Shown: positions 1 through 8,452 of the stretch, one piece after another
How the letters are laid out: each line of letters starts with the position of its first letter
Numbering within the stretch: position 1 is the stretch's first letter
DNA from: Bimuria novae-zelandiae CBS 107.79
Taxonomy: Eukaryota; Ascomycota; Dothideomycetes; Pleosporales; Didymosphaeriaceae
Direction: 5' to 3'
Length of the DNA: 10,630 nt
Assembly (NCBI GenBank): GCA_010015655.1
Contig: ML976784.1
Span: forward strand, 18,150 to 28,779
Program-made: the position numbers and the translations under genes
The notes under the pieces: model-generated
What the model was told of the DNA's origin: nothing
Seen by the model: the letters and a program-made list of their open reading frames with translations, nothing else
Database searches by the model: none

Positions 1-37
1 GTTATCGGTGCTTTGCAAAAGACCGTCCCGACCCACC
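1..37. repeat. Transposon-end-like sequence at window edge
   Basis: This stretch contains TTATC, then TTTGCAAAAG, then GTCCCGACC. The same blocks in the same order appear on the opposite strand at the left end of the next transposon (264-285, GGTCGGGACTTTTGCAGATAA), with two short insertions. It may be the right end of a related element lying mostly outside the window, or one arm of a small inverted-repeat element spanning about 15-279. The match is short and the outer part is not visible, so this is tentative. Confidence 0.3.
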
Positions 38-263
38 CGCCTAGCAAATCAGAGAATAGATTATTGATTTCCCTTTTGTCTCCTCAACTACTTTAATGAA
101 ATTTCTAGAAACTTTATATAGTATAGAGGTAGCCTGATTCTATATTCTACTAAGTTTACAAAGTTTATCATGAAGGAATTGTGAAGATATATAGCTTTAC
201 GACATGGTAAAGGCTCGCTATACTAGAATCTACTTAGTCGTGCCTATATATACGCAGGAAGTA
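38..263. other. AT-rich non-coding spacer
   Basis: AT-rich sequence between two similar, oppositely oriented transposon-end-like motifs. I see no coding frame, RNA gene or clear internal repeat. It could be the body of a short non-autonomous element, or degraded flanking DNA. Confidence 0.4.
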
Positions 264-269
264 GGTCGG

Positions 270-315
270 GACTTTTGCAGATAATGGTTTCGCTAGGACG
301 TGCACGCTAAACCAT
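270..315 (+). repeat. Left terminal inverted repeat of first transposon
   Basis: 46 bp, beginning GACTTTTGCAGATAATGG. It is the exact reverse complement of 2914-2959; the match stops at 316 and 2913. Such repeats are the usual binding and cleavage sites of the transposase. Confidence 0.95.
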
Positions 316-593
316 ATGGAGTATGATCGGCGTGTGTACGTAATTGCCAAGTATCAGATTCTCAGGATGGAATCTCCGTTGTTCGTACACCTTATTCTCT
401 CACAAAAGTAACGACAGAACCATCTTGGTCAAATCTTAATATTTTTTAGTGTTTTGTACGTTAATTTGCTCGTCTCGGCGACCTGATTTTTCTAGAATTT
501 AACATTTCCAGGAGTATACGCGGGGTAGCAACATTTGCCACCCACCTGTTAAAGTCGCTCATTATCATACTACTCGTCCTCATCACCGCCAGC
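316..593 (+). other. 5' leader of transposon, upstream of transposase
   Basis: Non-coding stretch between the left inverted repeat and the transposase start codon, presumably holding its promoter. It contains AT-rich blocks such as AATATTTTTTAG near 439-450, but no element I can call with confidence. Confidence 0.4.
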
Positions 594-2769
594 ATGCCCC
601 CTAAACGCAAGAAACTCGATCGCCCACGTAAAGACGTCGCTATATACGGTGCTAAAGATGCCAGATCTAGTGTTTCTCGTCGATCATACACCCGAGAAGA
701 GAAGGCAGAGGTTATTAATTGGATCCGGGATGAAGAGAACTGGGTGTGGGATCCGTACGGTGACCGCATCGCTAGGGTATGGTCAGGCCTGCAGTAGGAT
801 GGCGATATACGCCCCCCTACCGCCCAAGAAGTCATGAGGAAGTTCGATTGGAAGCAGTATAATCAATCCTGCCTATCCCTCTGGTGGTTACAGCGTGATA
901 AAATTATATATGAGCAACCTGCACGGAGCCGGAAGCATGTGGTTGCGAAGCGTGAGTGCTGGCCTATCCTAGAAGCTGCATTATACCAACGCTTCTACAT
1001 CGCTAGGCAAGAAGGACGCCGCATAACAATGGTATGGTTTAAAAGGCAGACGGATGAGCTCTACAGGTTGATCTATGAGTCCCGACGTTCTCAGGTAAGT
1101 AACTTTATCCTTTGTGGAGCAATATTGACGCATGCAGTTCGGGTACAGTGTTGGCTGGTTCATCGCATTTCGGCGGCGCTACTTCATTACATGGCGAGCA
1201 ATAACAAAACAGGCGCAACAGCTGCCTAAGGACCTAAAGCCAAAGGTAGAAAGTTTCGTACGCTTCATTAGACGGCAGAATAATTTAATCCGGGATGGTT
1301 TATATACTGGGCTGTCGCGATTTCCCTACATGGCGATACTGAATTTGGATGAGACCCCAGTGCCGTACGAGTATGCCGATGGCCACACATATCATTACTA
1401 AGGCGCCAAAACAGTACAATACAAAATAACGAGATCAGGGTGGCAAAATCGGCAGGCAACAGTCGTCTTAATCGTCTCAGCGGACGGACAACCCCTACAG
1501 GCAATTGTTATATTTCATGGGGTACCCGGCGGCCGTATTCATACACATGAGCGAGAGAGCTGGCGAGGCATCAATGTGCAGGTCTACATTAACGCCAAAG
1601 CCTGGAACAACGCTAATCTCATGATAAATTGGATAGAGGATCATCTCAAGACCTACATAACTGAACGCAGCATCTTCGAATTACTATTAGTAATAGATTC
1701 TGTTAGGTTTTACGTCACTAATAAGGTGCGTGATGCGCTCAAGAAGCTACAGGTTACGCTAGCGATAATACTAGGAGGATGCACTTTAGTACTGCAACCT
1801 CTCGACACGCATATTAACAAGCTATTTAAACGCTATATGAAACAAGAAACAGAGAGACTGATAGGTGGGCGAGATCCGGCAGAGCTTGTTCCTAAAACTC
1901 TACGATTTATCACTGTTCAGGCTACGGAGCGCGCGCTCAAGCAAATACCTGAGGATCTCATCAGGAAATCGTTCATCCAAACAGGCATCTCTATCGCCCC
2001 CAACGGCAGCGAGGATCACCTAGTAAAGCTAAATCAAGGCTTGCAAGTAACATGGGACGGCTGGGAGGACGCGGAGGACCTAATTTTACATGTTAAAACT
2101 AAGTTTAATAAATTAATTAACCTCACGACGGTCGCGCGCGTTAACGGGGCATATGAATAGGTTCATGAGGACCTATACGCCGCGGCGCCTATTAAAGCTA
2201 AAAGCACCACTAGTAAGTGGCAGGCATACGTTGGATGGAGTATACAACAACTCAAGGAGATTCTCCGCAGCAGAAAGGTGCCTGGGTATAGCGTTTTTAC
2301 TAAGGAGCAATGCCTACAGAGATTGCTCGACGATGACGCTCAGGAGGCTGCATCCAACGATGTAAATCGACGCCAGGTTCTCGCAGAGATCTCAGCGAAC
2401 AAACCACCAAAACCAACGATGATTGCACCAGATGACTGGGAGGCACGTGAGCTAGCCAAGGGCAACGTATTCACATCATCATTTGACTCGCAGTCGTCGG
2501 TTGCCCTATACGAGAGCTCTACATCGCAGGCCTCCCAGGACTCTACATATGCCACCCAGCGTCAACTTCAACCTCAGCACCAGGAAAACGATATACAGAC
2601 GCCTTCCCCGCAGAGATTACAGCCTCAAAAACCACCTCCAATTGAAATCTACATCGATCCTGATGAGGATGCTGAGGGCAGCATTGATGAGGGTGTAGAG
2701 ACATCGCGCGACATCCGCCCCCAAGCGCAGTGCCCTACAAAACCACCACCACATGCTCGTTTTTCATGA
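594..2769 (+). pseudogene. pogo-like DD35D transposase, inactivated by three nonsense codons
   Basis: The gene reads 594-1094, a 43-bp intron (1095-1137, GTAAGT...GCAG, phase 0), then 1138-2769, giving 710 codon positions. The N-terminus is basic (MPPKRKK), like a nuclear localisation signal. A CENP-B/Tc5-type helix-turn-helix region follows, ending in FGYSVGWFIAFRRR just after the splice. The DDE domain has Asp at codons 238 (NLDET), 354 (VIDS) and 390 (QPLDTHINK), so the last two are 35 residues apart. The C-terminal tail is rich in Gln, Pro and acidic residues. In-frame stops lie at 795-797 (TAG), 1399-1401 (TAA) and 2158-2160 (TAG). Each is one C-to-T change in a CpA step from a Gln codon, as RIP produces. 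Several positions near the third Asp carry Leu where relatives usually have Pro (CCA to CTA), which fits the same process. No frameshifts are seen. Such proteins cut and paste their own element. The intron call rests on consensus sites and on restoring the domain. Confidence 0.88.
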
Positions 2770-2913
2770 AATTCAAGCGCCTACAAGAACTAAGCGTTGC
2801 AAAACAGATTATTAAAAAAGTTCTAAATAATATAGTGTTGTTGTCAAGATATAGACCCTAGCAATAAATTAAGGATGTTGGAGGTTGCAAGTGGGGATAA
2901 AGCGATACCTCAG
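2770..2913 (+). other. 3' flank of transposase inside the first transposon
   Basis: AT-rich stretch between the transposase stop codon and the right inverted repeat, presumably the 3' untranslated region. No further feature is visible. Confidence 0.5.
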
Positions 2914-2959
2914 ATGGTTTAGCGTGCACGTCCTAGCGAAACCATTATCTGCAAAAGTC
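2914..2959 (-). repeat. Right terminal inverted repeat of first transposon
   Basis: 46 bp, ending ATTATCTGCAAAAGTC, the exact inverse of 270-315. It is followed by TA and then, 15 bp further on, by the start of a second transposon. Confidence 0.95.
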
Positions 2960-2974
2960 TACGGTATAGTAGTA

Positions 2975-3023
2975 CCCTGCCGAGACAGTCAGTGCGCCGC
3001 GACACTAACGCGCCACCCCAACA
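2975..3023 (+). repeat. Left terminal inverted repeat of second transposon
   Basis: 49 bp, starting CCCTGCCGAGACAGTCAGTG, perfectly inverse to 5053-5101 and preceded by TA. It is GC-rich and keeps several CpA steps, unlike the element's interior. Confidence 0.95.
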
Positions 3024-3166
3024 CCAGCACCGCAGCCAGTAACATGAGGCTGTAGAGTTTTACACAAAAGCTTTTATCGCGAAATTTTCTAGAGTTAAGA
3101 TTTTATAGAGCTATAGAAGATTGCTAGCTAGTTAAATTATAGATATTTACTTAGTATTCTAATTAT

Positions 3167-5011
3167 TTAGCTACTACGCGATACTAGCGCTAATAGCGTA
3201 AATATTACTATATTAACGCGTATAAATGCCGGCGTAGGCTTCTTCCTCTTTATAATTATATAAGTAGCTTTTAAAGCATTCTAGCTTCCCTTTTTAGCAA
3301 TTTTAAGACGTTTTTAAAGTTATTATTAAGTCTTATAAGCCTATTAATAGAGGCGTTGCTTAGTAGCCTAATTAGCTTTCTCCTTAGCGTACGTATTTCT
3401 AGCTACTACACGCGTAACACGCTTCTCCTATAGTAGACAAGCTTTAAGCTACCTATTTACTATCTAGATCTCTCTCTGCTTACTTTTCTAGAGTTATAGT
3501 TGTTGCTTTTTAGCCTTTTGTTGGCTAAGAGAATCGCGCGCCCTCTGTACGCGGGCAGGTAACTAGAAAACAGATTCTCTATACTACTTATCTAGCTACT
3601 TAAAAGGTAGAGTCCTGCCCTTTATTTAACGCCGTTTCTGGTTTGTGAGGGCTTTTCGTAGCCCCTGATTCTTATGCTCTAGGAGCTGCTTCTATATAAA
3701 AATTAAGTGTATAGTGCGACTTAGCTTCTTGGCCTTATCACCTCCCCCTGTATTAATAATAACCTTTAAAAGCTAATTAATTTTGCGCTAATTAGACGCG
3801 CTAAGTACTAAAATAGAGCTTTTACGTAATCTTTATTTTAGAGACTTATCTCTATTAAATTAACTAAGGATTAGTGTAGGATCTGGCGGCAAGATACCTA
3901 TATACTTAAAAGCTTTAGTAATTAATTGCGGCGTAACTAACGTTGTCTAAGCCTTCTAAAATAGTGTAAAGAAGTCTCTTTTAGTAATTATTAATAGCCT
4001 CTAACTCTTATATAGGTATGCGGAGAGCTCGTTAGAGTAGGCGGCAGAAAGAGACTTAAATACACAAACGTCTAGAGGCTACAGCGTATAAGTGGCGTAA
4101 GGGGGAAATATCGCAAGGAGGATCTTTTTCTAATTATAATAGTTAATAAAATCTATAGTAACGTGAGATCTATGCCTATTAAGGACTAAGAGTTACCACT
4201 ACCGTCAAGCCTTCTCCTTAGTTTAGCGATTAAACACCTGTTTTAGCTATTAAAGCCCTATCTCGTTGTTTAACTATCTAGAGGTTAATAAGGTGATAAA
4301 GACTCTATAAGAATTAACGTTAATTTCCTTAACCTAGCTTGATTGTAGAGTCTCAGCGTTAGATTAATAGATTAGTAATAGATTAATAGTAGATCCATCG
4401 GCGCATATACATGCGATAAGCGAGATCCACTCACGACTGCCATCCTAGATAGATTGCCTCACTTGGCGACTCTCATATATAGGCCTGTCGAAGATCCTTT
4501 TTGACCTGCCGGTGATGCCGAGTAGGAAGCCTTTTTCGTCCATATTATAGGTATGCTAAGGCTCTATGCCATACTTTATAATTTTCTTATATAGAAGCTT
4601 AAAGTAGAGCCTATATCTTGCGCCTAAATTAGCGTTATAGTAATTACTATCTAGCCTAGTTGTCTATCGTAAGATCAGGGAGTTAGGGTAGCGCCTAATA
4701 AAGTAATTAACCTATTATATAGAGATATTCTTTTTAGTAATAATTAATATAAAGTTTTAGATTATCTAACGCATAGGGGGTAGAACTTTCTAAGTAAGAC
4801 GCTATATATACTATAGGAGCTTAGATTCTTGTTGTTAGTTAAGATTTTAGTAAGTCTATAGTAGCTGTGTACGCGCCTGCATAGCGCGTCTATGCCAGCG
4901 CGTTAATGTTGACCGCACAACACCAAATTCTTCTGCAATTTTTCTATATAAGAAAGTTTCTCCAGGTTCTCGTGAGTCGATAGCGATGATTGCAGCCTCA
5001 ATCGGATCCAT
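3167..5011 (-). pseudogene. Fot1-like DD35D transposase relic with RIP stops
   Basis: Reading down the minus strand from the ATG at 5011-5009 gives a normal opening (MDPIEAAIIAIDSREPGE, then KIAEEFGVVRSTLTRWH), the psq-type helix-turn-helix of fungal pogo/Fot1 transposases. After about 50 codons many stops appear, mostly TAG or TAA where Gln or Trp is expected. The same frame still shows NMDEKGFLLGI (first Asp, codon 158), GSREWISLIACICADGS, RHRSHVT, PLDV (third Asp, codon 314) and NQGLRKAL near codon 450. The second catalytic position (codon 278, 4178-4180) is Asn, a G-to-A change in TpG context as RIP gives on the other strand. Reference points at codons 157, 314, 454 and 595 all share one frame, so no net indel is detected. 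The end at 3167 is an estimate, because the tail is too altered to place the original stop. Confidence 0.88.
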
Positions 5012-5052
5012 ATTGGTGGAGATGCGGCGCGTCAAAGTTGAGGTGCTACATC

Positions 5053-5101
5053 TGTTGGGGTGGCGCGTTAGTGTCGCGGCGCACTGACTGTCTCGGCAGG
5101 G
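5053..5101 (-). repeat. Right terminal inverted repeat of second transposon
   Basis: 49 bp, ending TGTCTCGGCAGGG, exactly inverse to 2975-3023 and followed by the TA duplication at 5102-5103. Confidence 0.95.
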
Positions 5102-5103
5102 TA

Positions 5104-5361
5104 GCCTAGGCCGTGATGTACTTTGTCAGCAAATCATTCCACCTCAAAGGCAGCGGGCCTCCTCGTACAACAGTACAATGACTCAGCTTTTGGATGTACA
5201 AGACAAGTACATGAAGGGTATACTCCTATTTAAATGTATTCACTAGCTTATAGTAGCGCCATCTCGTACGGGTCGCAGACATCTATACTGGCGCAAAAGT
5301 TCCACGTCACCTCCACGACGCTGTTGTTTGGCGTGCCCGGGTTGAAACCTGGAGGAGCAAG
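5104..5361 (+). promoter_or_regulatory. Upstream region of the Zn2Cys6 gene
   Basis: 258 bp between the transposon's right TA and the regulator's start codon. A TATA-like TATTTAAATG lies at about 5227-5236, some 125 bp before the ATG. ATGTAC and GTACAT form a small inverted pair at about 5194-5213, possibly a regulator site, but this is unproven. Because the transposon ends only 260 bp from the start codon, it may have replaced or shortened the native promoter. Confidence 0.35.
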
Positions 5362-7400
5362 ATGCAGTCACTGACCGTACCCGCGTCTGTATCGAAGAGG
5401 AAGCAAGCTTGTAAAAGCTGCCGTCAACGAAAGAAGCGATGCGATGTGAGATACCTACCCTTCCTATCTGCACATGCTAATGTGAATCAGGGTGAGCGGC
5501 CTTCGTGTGCATTAAGTCGGAAGTGGAATATGCGCTGCGAATATGCGGTTCCGGCAGCACTTCACGCAGGAGGAGAACTGTCCTCTGTCAATTACGCAGG
5601 GACTCTTCTCGGGAGCATGAGGCAACCTGTCGCACCCTGGGATCTTGACACAGTTTTGTCGTTGCCAGACTTTGATTTTGATGCAATCTCTGGAAGGCAG
5701 GATGGAATTGCATCTCAGATGAGCTACCCGACACCGATATCAAACCCTGAACCGTTTTTCTTGAGCAGTGGACATGACACTGAGATTGCTGGATTTCCGG
5801 ACCCTGCCTTCCCATCCGCCACTGTAACCAACGAGCTGGTTGACATCTTCTTCGACAAGCTTTACTTCTTTTTGCCCTGCTTACACAAAAAGACATTTTT
5901 GGACGAGCTTCACGTTGGCCACATCGAAGCACAATCTCCTCTGTTACTTTACTCTTTGCTCTCCATCGCGGCTGGCTTCCATCCCGATCCGACCATAAAG
6001 GCCCGTCAAAAGGACTGGTTTGAGCAGGCTAAGCTACTGTATGACTTTACGGGACGAGCACCGGACTCCGCTTTGCGCACCGTACAAGGCGTTGTATTTC
6101 TTGTGTACCATGCTTACACATGTGGTGACTTCTCCGCTTGTTGGTTATACATTGGAAAAGCGTGGAGACAGGCCGCTTCATTGAGCATGAACCGCATGGA
6201 TGCCAAACATGCAGTGGTCATGCCTGTAGGCTTGAAGGACGGTGCGGACGACGAGCAACGCGGATTTTACAACCTAAGGGAATGGAAGGCCACAACAGTA
6301 CGTCGACCACAACATAGTTTATCCATCTAATTCGTGATCATTGCAGGTAATTGAACAGGAAGAGTGTCGACGAGTTCTCTGGATCCTATTCATGATAGAC
6401 CGAAATCAATCATGGCCTACAGGCTGGCCAAAGGCGATCGATGAAAAGCAGTTCAAACTTGACATTCCTGTTGCGGACTCCATTTTTCAGTCTATGTCCA
6501 CCGATATCGACGGGAGCGCAATCGAGAACATCACGTTTACAAGGAACGTCAATGTCTTGATTTCATCCGCATCAGGCGCGAAAGACCCGCTTAACCTTTT
6601 CCACTATCTCATCATTGCCTACATCCTTCTTGGCCGCGCTTCCGACCTTGTACATTCCATTCACGACGATCCTAGCAGTCCCGAATATGCGCAAGAATGC
6701 GAAGAGATCGATACGTACGTCGTCAAGCTGCGTGTCAGCATGCCTCGCACTGCATCTTATGTGCTAGATGCACCGATCGAAGACCGAGGCCAAGTCGTTT
6801 GGCTGAACGCTATCATCAACACCGTCTCAATTCTTTTGAATTATCGGAATGTGCCTTTTTCGGACCCGAATTCCGTCAAAGATCTGTTGAACAAGACGTT
6901 AATGGCTGCCAAGAACACTTCTCAGACCATCAAGGACGCATCTCGAGCTTCCATTGATCTTCTCCTCAACATTCATATTGCATCCTCCTTGTATGTCGGT
7001 AAGTGCACTCCAGAATGTATTATTTGCACATCCTATCGGTCCTTGATCTGTTTCCTGAAGACGGTCAATAATGCAAGGATATCGGCAAGTCTTCAGGACT
7101 GCGGAATGTATCATTGACTATAAAATAGCGTGTTGCGTTCTGATGATCCACCACCGCCTCGAAGATGACGCCAGCCTGAAGAATGATATCGACTTCTTGG
7201 AATTAGTGTTCGAAAGGATGCAGGATGTGTTCACTGTGGTAGGCATCAAGTTCATCTTGGCTCTAAAACGTGACAAGGAGAGGAATCGTGAAGAGCTCCT
7301 AAGTCTAAGAGAAAGAGGTTACAGAGGCTTGCTTGCCGACTGCTCAAAATGGGGGTTCGTGCAAGACGAAGTCATGAAGATGGGCTTGACGTTAACATGA
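5362..7400 (+). CDS. Zn2Cys6 transcription factor with fungal_trans domain, degenerate zinc cluster
   Basis: Probable nuclear sequence-specific regulator. Best model: exons 5362-5445, 5491-6297, 6347-6998 and 7129-7400, about 604 residues. Intron 1 (45 bp, GCTAAT branch) splits the zinc cluster as is common in this family; its length is a multiple of three, so it also reads through unspliced. Intron 2 is 6298-6346 (CTAAT branch). Intron 3 starts at the strong GTAAGT at 6999. Acceptors at 7077, 7089 and 7128 all keep frame; 7128 is preferred because TTGAC lies just before it and the join gives a smoother family-like sequence. The cluster is Cys17, 20, 27, 34, Ser37, Cys44 with canonical spacing, so the fifth ligand is Ser (AGT, 5515-5517). 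A basic KRK precedes it. The fungal_trans domain runs from about residue 140 (VDIFFDKLYFFLPCLHKKTF) to about 345, including RRVLWILFMIDR and GWP where GRP is usual. The target is unknown; the neighbouring SDR gene is a candidate by position only. Confidence 0.85.
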
Positions 7401-7476
7401 ACCGATACCAAGTCAGTAGAAAAGCTTCTCATTCGCAACCATACCATACTAACAGCTAACCAAGCCCTTCCAGCCA

Positions 7477-8265
7477 TCATACCAACAGCCTACCTCCATC
7501 CGAGCTCGCAATCGTTCCCGTAACATAATGGTCCCGCATGAACCACCCATAAGCTTCCGCCGTATCCTTGACATCCCCCCAAGTCTCCAACAGCGTAAAC
7601 GTCTTTTTCATCTCCTGCTCTCTCTCCCTTCCCACATTGTCGACAAAATTTTGGAACAGCGGCGTATCGATCGCGCCAGGTGCCACCAGATTGACACGGA
7701 TAGGCTTGAGATCTACAGCAAGCCCTCGCATCAGTCCCTCCGAAGCACCGCCCCAAGACGCGCCTATGGACCAACCAGGCCCCGGTTTTACGGTGTTGAC
7801 GCCGCCAGTTAGAGTGAAGCTGGAGGAAGGCGATGTGTGCATGTACTTCCCCGTCGCCAGTAACTTCCCAATCACTGCGCCGGTCAACCACCGCACGTGG
7901 AAGCCTCGTAACGCGTTTTCCGGATTCATCTCGTAGATCTTGGGTAGTTGTAATGCATCTCCTGCGCAGTGCACGATATGGTCGAGTTTGTGTTCGCCAT
8001 CGTTGGTGACCTTCTTCAACAAGGCTTCCATGTTGGCTTCGATGTTCGTCGTGTCGGAGAGATCCAGGGGAACGCCATTGACGCTGGCAGACGGGTAGTA
8101 GCGCTGGAGTTCCTGGACTTTGGCGTCGACTTTGGGCTGCGCGGAGCCGGAGATGGTGACGATGGCGCCGTTGGAGAGAGCCATGGAGGCGACGCCGAAG
8201 CCGATGCCTGAGGTGCCGCCGAAGATGAGAACGCGGGCATTGTGGAGGCGGTTGGGATGGGCCAT
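7477..8265 (-). CDS. Atypical short-chain dehydrogenase/reductase-like protein
   Basis: An intronless 262-residue gene, the usual length of classical SDRs. The N-terminal Rossmann motif GGTSGIGFG (residues 16-24) should bind NAD(P)H. DLS at 68-70 and HCAG at 99-102 fit the adenine-pocket and NNAG positions. RVNLVAPGAIDTPLF (190-204) and the C-terminal YVTGTIASSDGG are typical family signatures. The active-site region is unusual: where YxxxK is expected (about 168-172), the sequence is GASWG, so both the catalytic Tyr and Lys are absent. A related fungal SDR group also seems to lack them, so this may be a lineage feature rather than decay. Substrate and reaction are unknown; it might be a redox enzyme with altered chemistry or a dinucleotide-binding protein. 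The frame is open and undamaged. It converges on the Zn2Cys6 gene, with 76 bp between the stop codons. Confidence 0.88.
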   Translation of the reverse strand: MAHPNRLHNARVLIFGGTSGIGFGVASMALSNGAIVTISGSAQPKVDAKVQELQRYYPSASVNGVPLDLSDTTNIEANMEALLKKVTNDGEHKLDHIVHCAGDALQLPKIYEMNPENALRGFHVRWLTGAVIGKLLATGKYMHTSPSSSFTLTGGVNTVKPGPGWSIGASWGGASEGLMRGLAVDLKPIRVNLVAPGAIDTPLFQNFVDNVGREREQEMKKTFTLLETWGDVKDTAEAYGWFMRDHYVTGTIASSDGGRLLV

Positions 8266-8296
8266 CTTTTGAAAGGGACTTTGGCGTATTAAGGTA

Positions 8297-8344
8297 GTTA
8301 TATTGGTGGATATATGGAAAGTTATATTGATGGATTTTTGGAAG
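8297..8344. repeat. Imperfect 24-bp tandem direct repeat in SDR leader
   Basis: Two adjacent 24-bp units, the first starting GTTATATTGGTGGAT and the second GTTATATTGATGGAT, match at about 20 of 24 positions. They lie 30-80 bp upstream of the SDR start codon, so probably in the 5' untranslated region or core promoter. They could be a regulatory duplication or simple slippage. Confidence 0.6.
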
Positions 8345-8389
8345 TTGAGTTGAGTGGTGATGATACCGCAAGACTAGCACTTGAATGCG

Positions 8390-8397
8390 TTTATATA
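8390..8397 (-). promoter_or_regulatory. TATA-like box for the SDR gene
   Basis: On the minus strand this reads TATATAAA, about 125-130 bp upstream of the SDR ATG, a plausible distance for a fungal gene with a modest 5' leader. It is called from sequence and position alone. Confidence 0.4.
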
Positions 8398-8452
8398 TTT
8401 GACCCAGTGGTGCTTATTTCCATCGTCCGAGGCGCAAAGGCCAAGTAAATCC

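Larger units (their letters stand above)
270..2959 (+). mobile_element. pogo-type DNA transposon (Tc1/mariner superfamily), about 2.7 kb
   Basis: The element is bounded by a perfect 46-bp inverted repeat (270-315 and 2914-2959) and carries one transposase gene on the plus strand with a CENP-B-like DNA-binding region and a DD35D catalytic triad. TA follows the right end directly (2960-2961). On the left, the bases outside the shared repeat are GG, and the nearest TA is at 262-263, before GGTCGGG. The true left tip may therefore be at 264, with the matching outer bases of the right end lost. The element is non-autonomous now because its transposase has three stop codons. Assignment to the pogo/Fot1 clade rests on the triad spacing and domain order; no named family is claimed. 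Confidence 0.9.
2975..5101 (-). mobile_element. Fot1/pogo-type DNA transposon, heavily RIP-mutated core
   Basis: A 2,127-bp element with perfect 49-bp terminal inverted repeats (2975-3023 and 5053-5101). TA lies directly outside both ends (2973-2974 and 5102-5103), the target duplication expected of Tc1/mariner elements. It contains one transposase pseudogene on the minus strand. Most of the interior (about 3066-4387 and 4560-4860) is AT-rich, with very few CpA steps and many TpA steps. The two ends and a block at about 4388-4550 keep normal composition. It lies 15 bp from the first transposon, between it and the transcription factor gene. Confidence 0.92.

Noticed and set aside
461..835. A 124-codon minus-strand frame over the transposase start
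   Set aside because: It is antisense to the transposase N-terminus and has no motif.
1095..1229. Continuation of the first transposase frame past 1094 without splicing
   Set aside because: The sequence loses family resemblance after GTAAGT, while splicing to 1138 gives FGYSVGWF, the expected helix-turn-helix block.
3066..4387. AT-rich stretch considered as a centromere-like or origin region
   Set aside because: The minus strand still reads as a collinear transposase with RIP-type stops, so the AT bias is explained by mutation of a transposon.
7528..8211. Plus-strand open frames opposite the SDR gene
   Set aside because: They are antisense shadows of a GC-rich coding region with no recognisable motif.
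7490..8380. A 296-codon open frame on the minus strand, longer than the SDR frame
   Set aside because: It overlaps the SDR gene in another frame, is low-complexity Arg/His/Ser/Pro-rich, and shows no domain. The SDR motifs all lie in the 7477-8265 frame.
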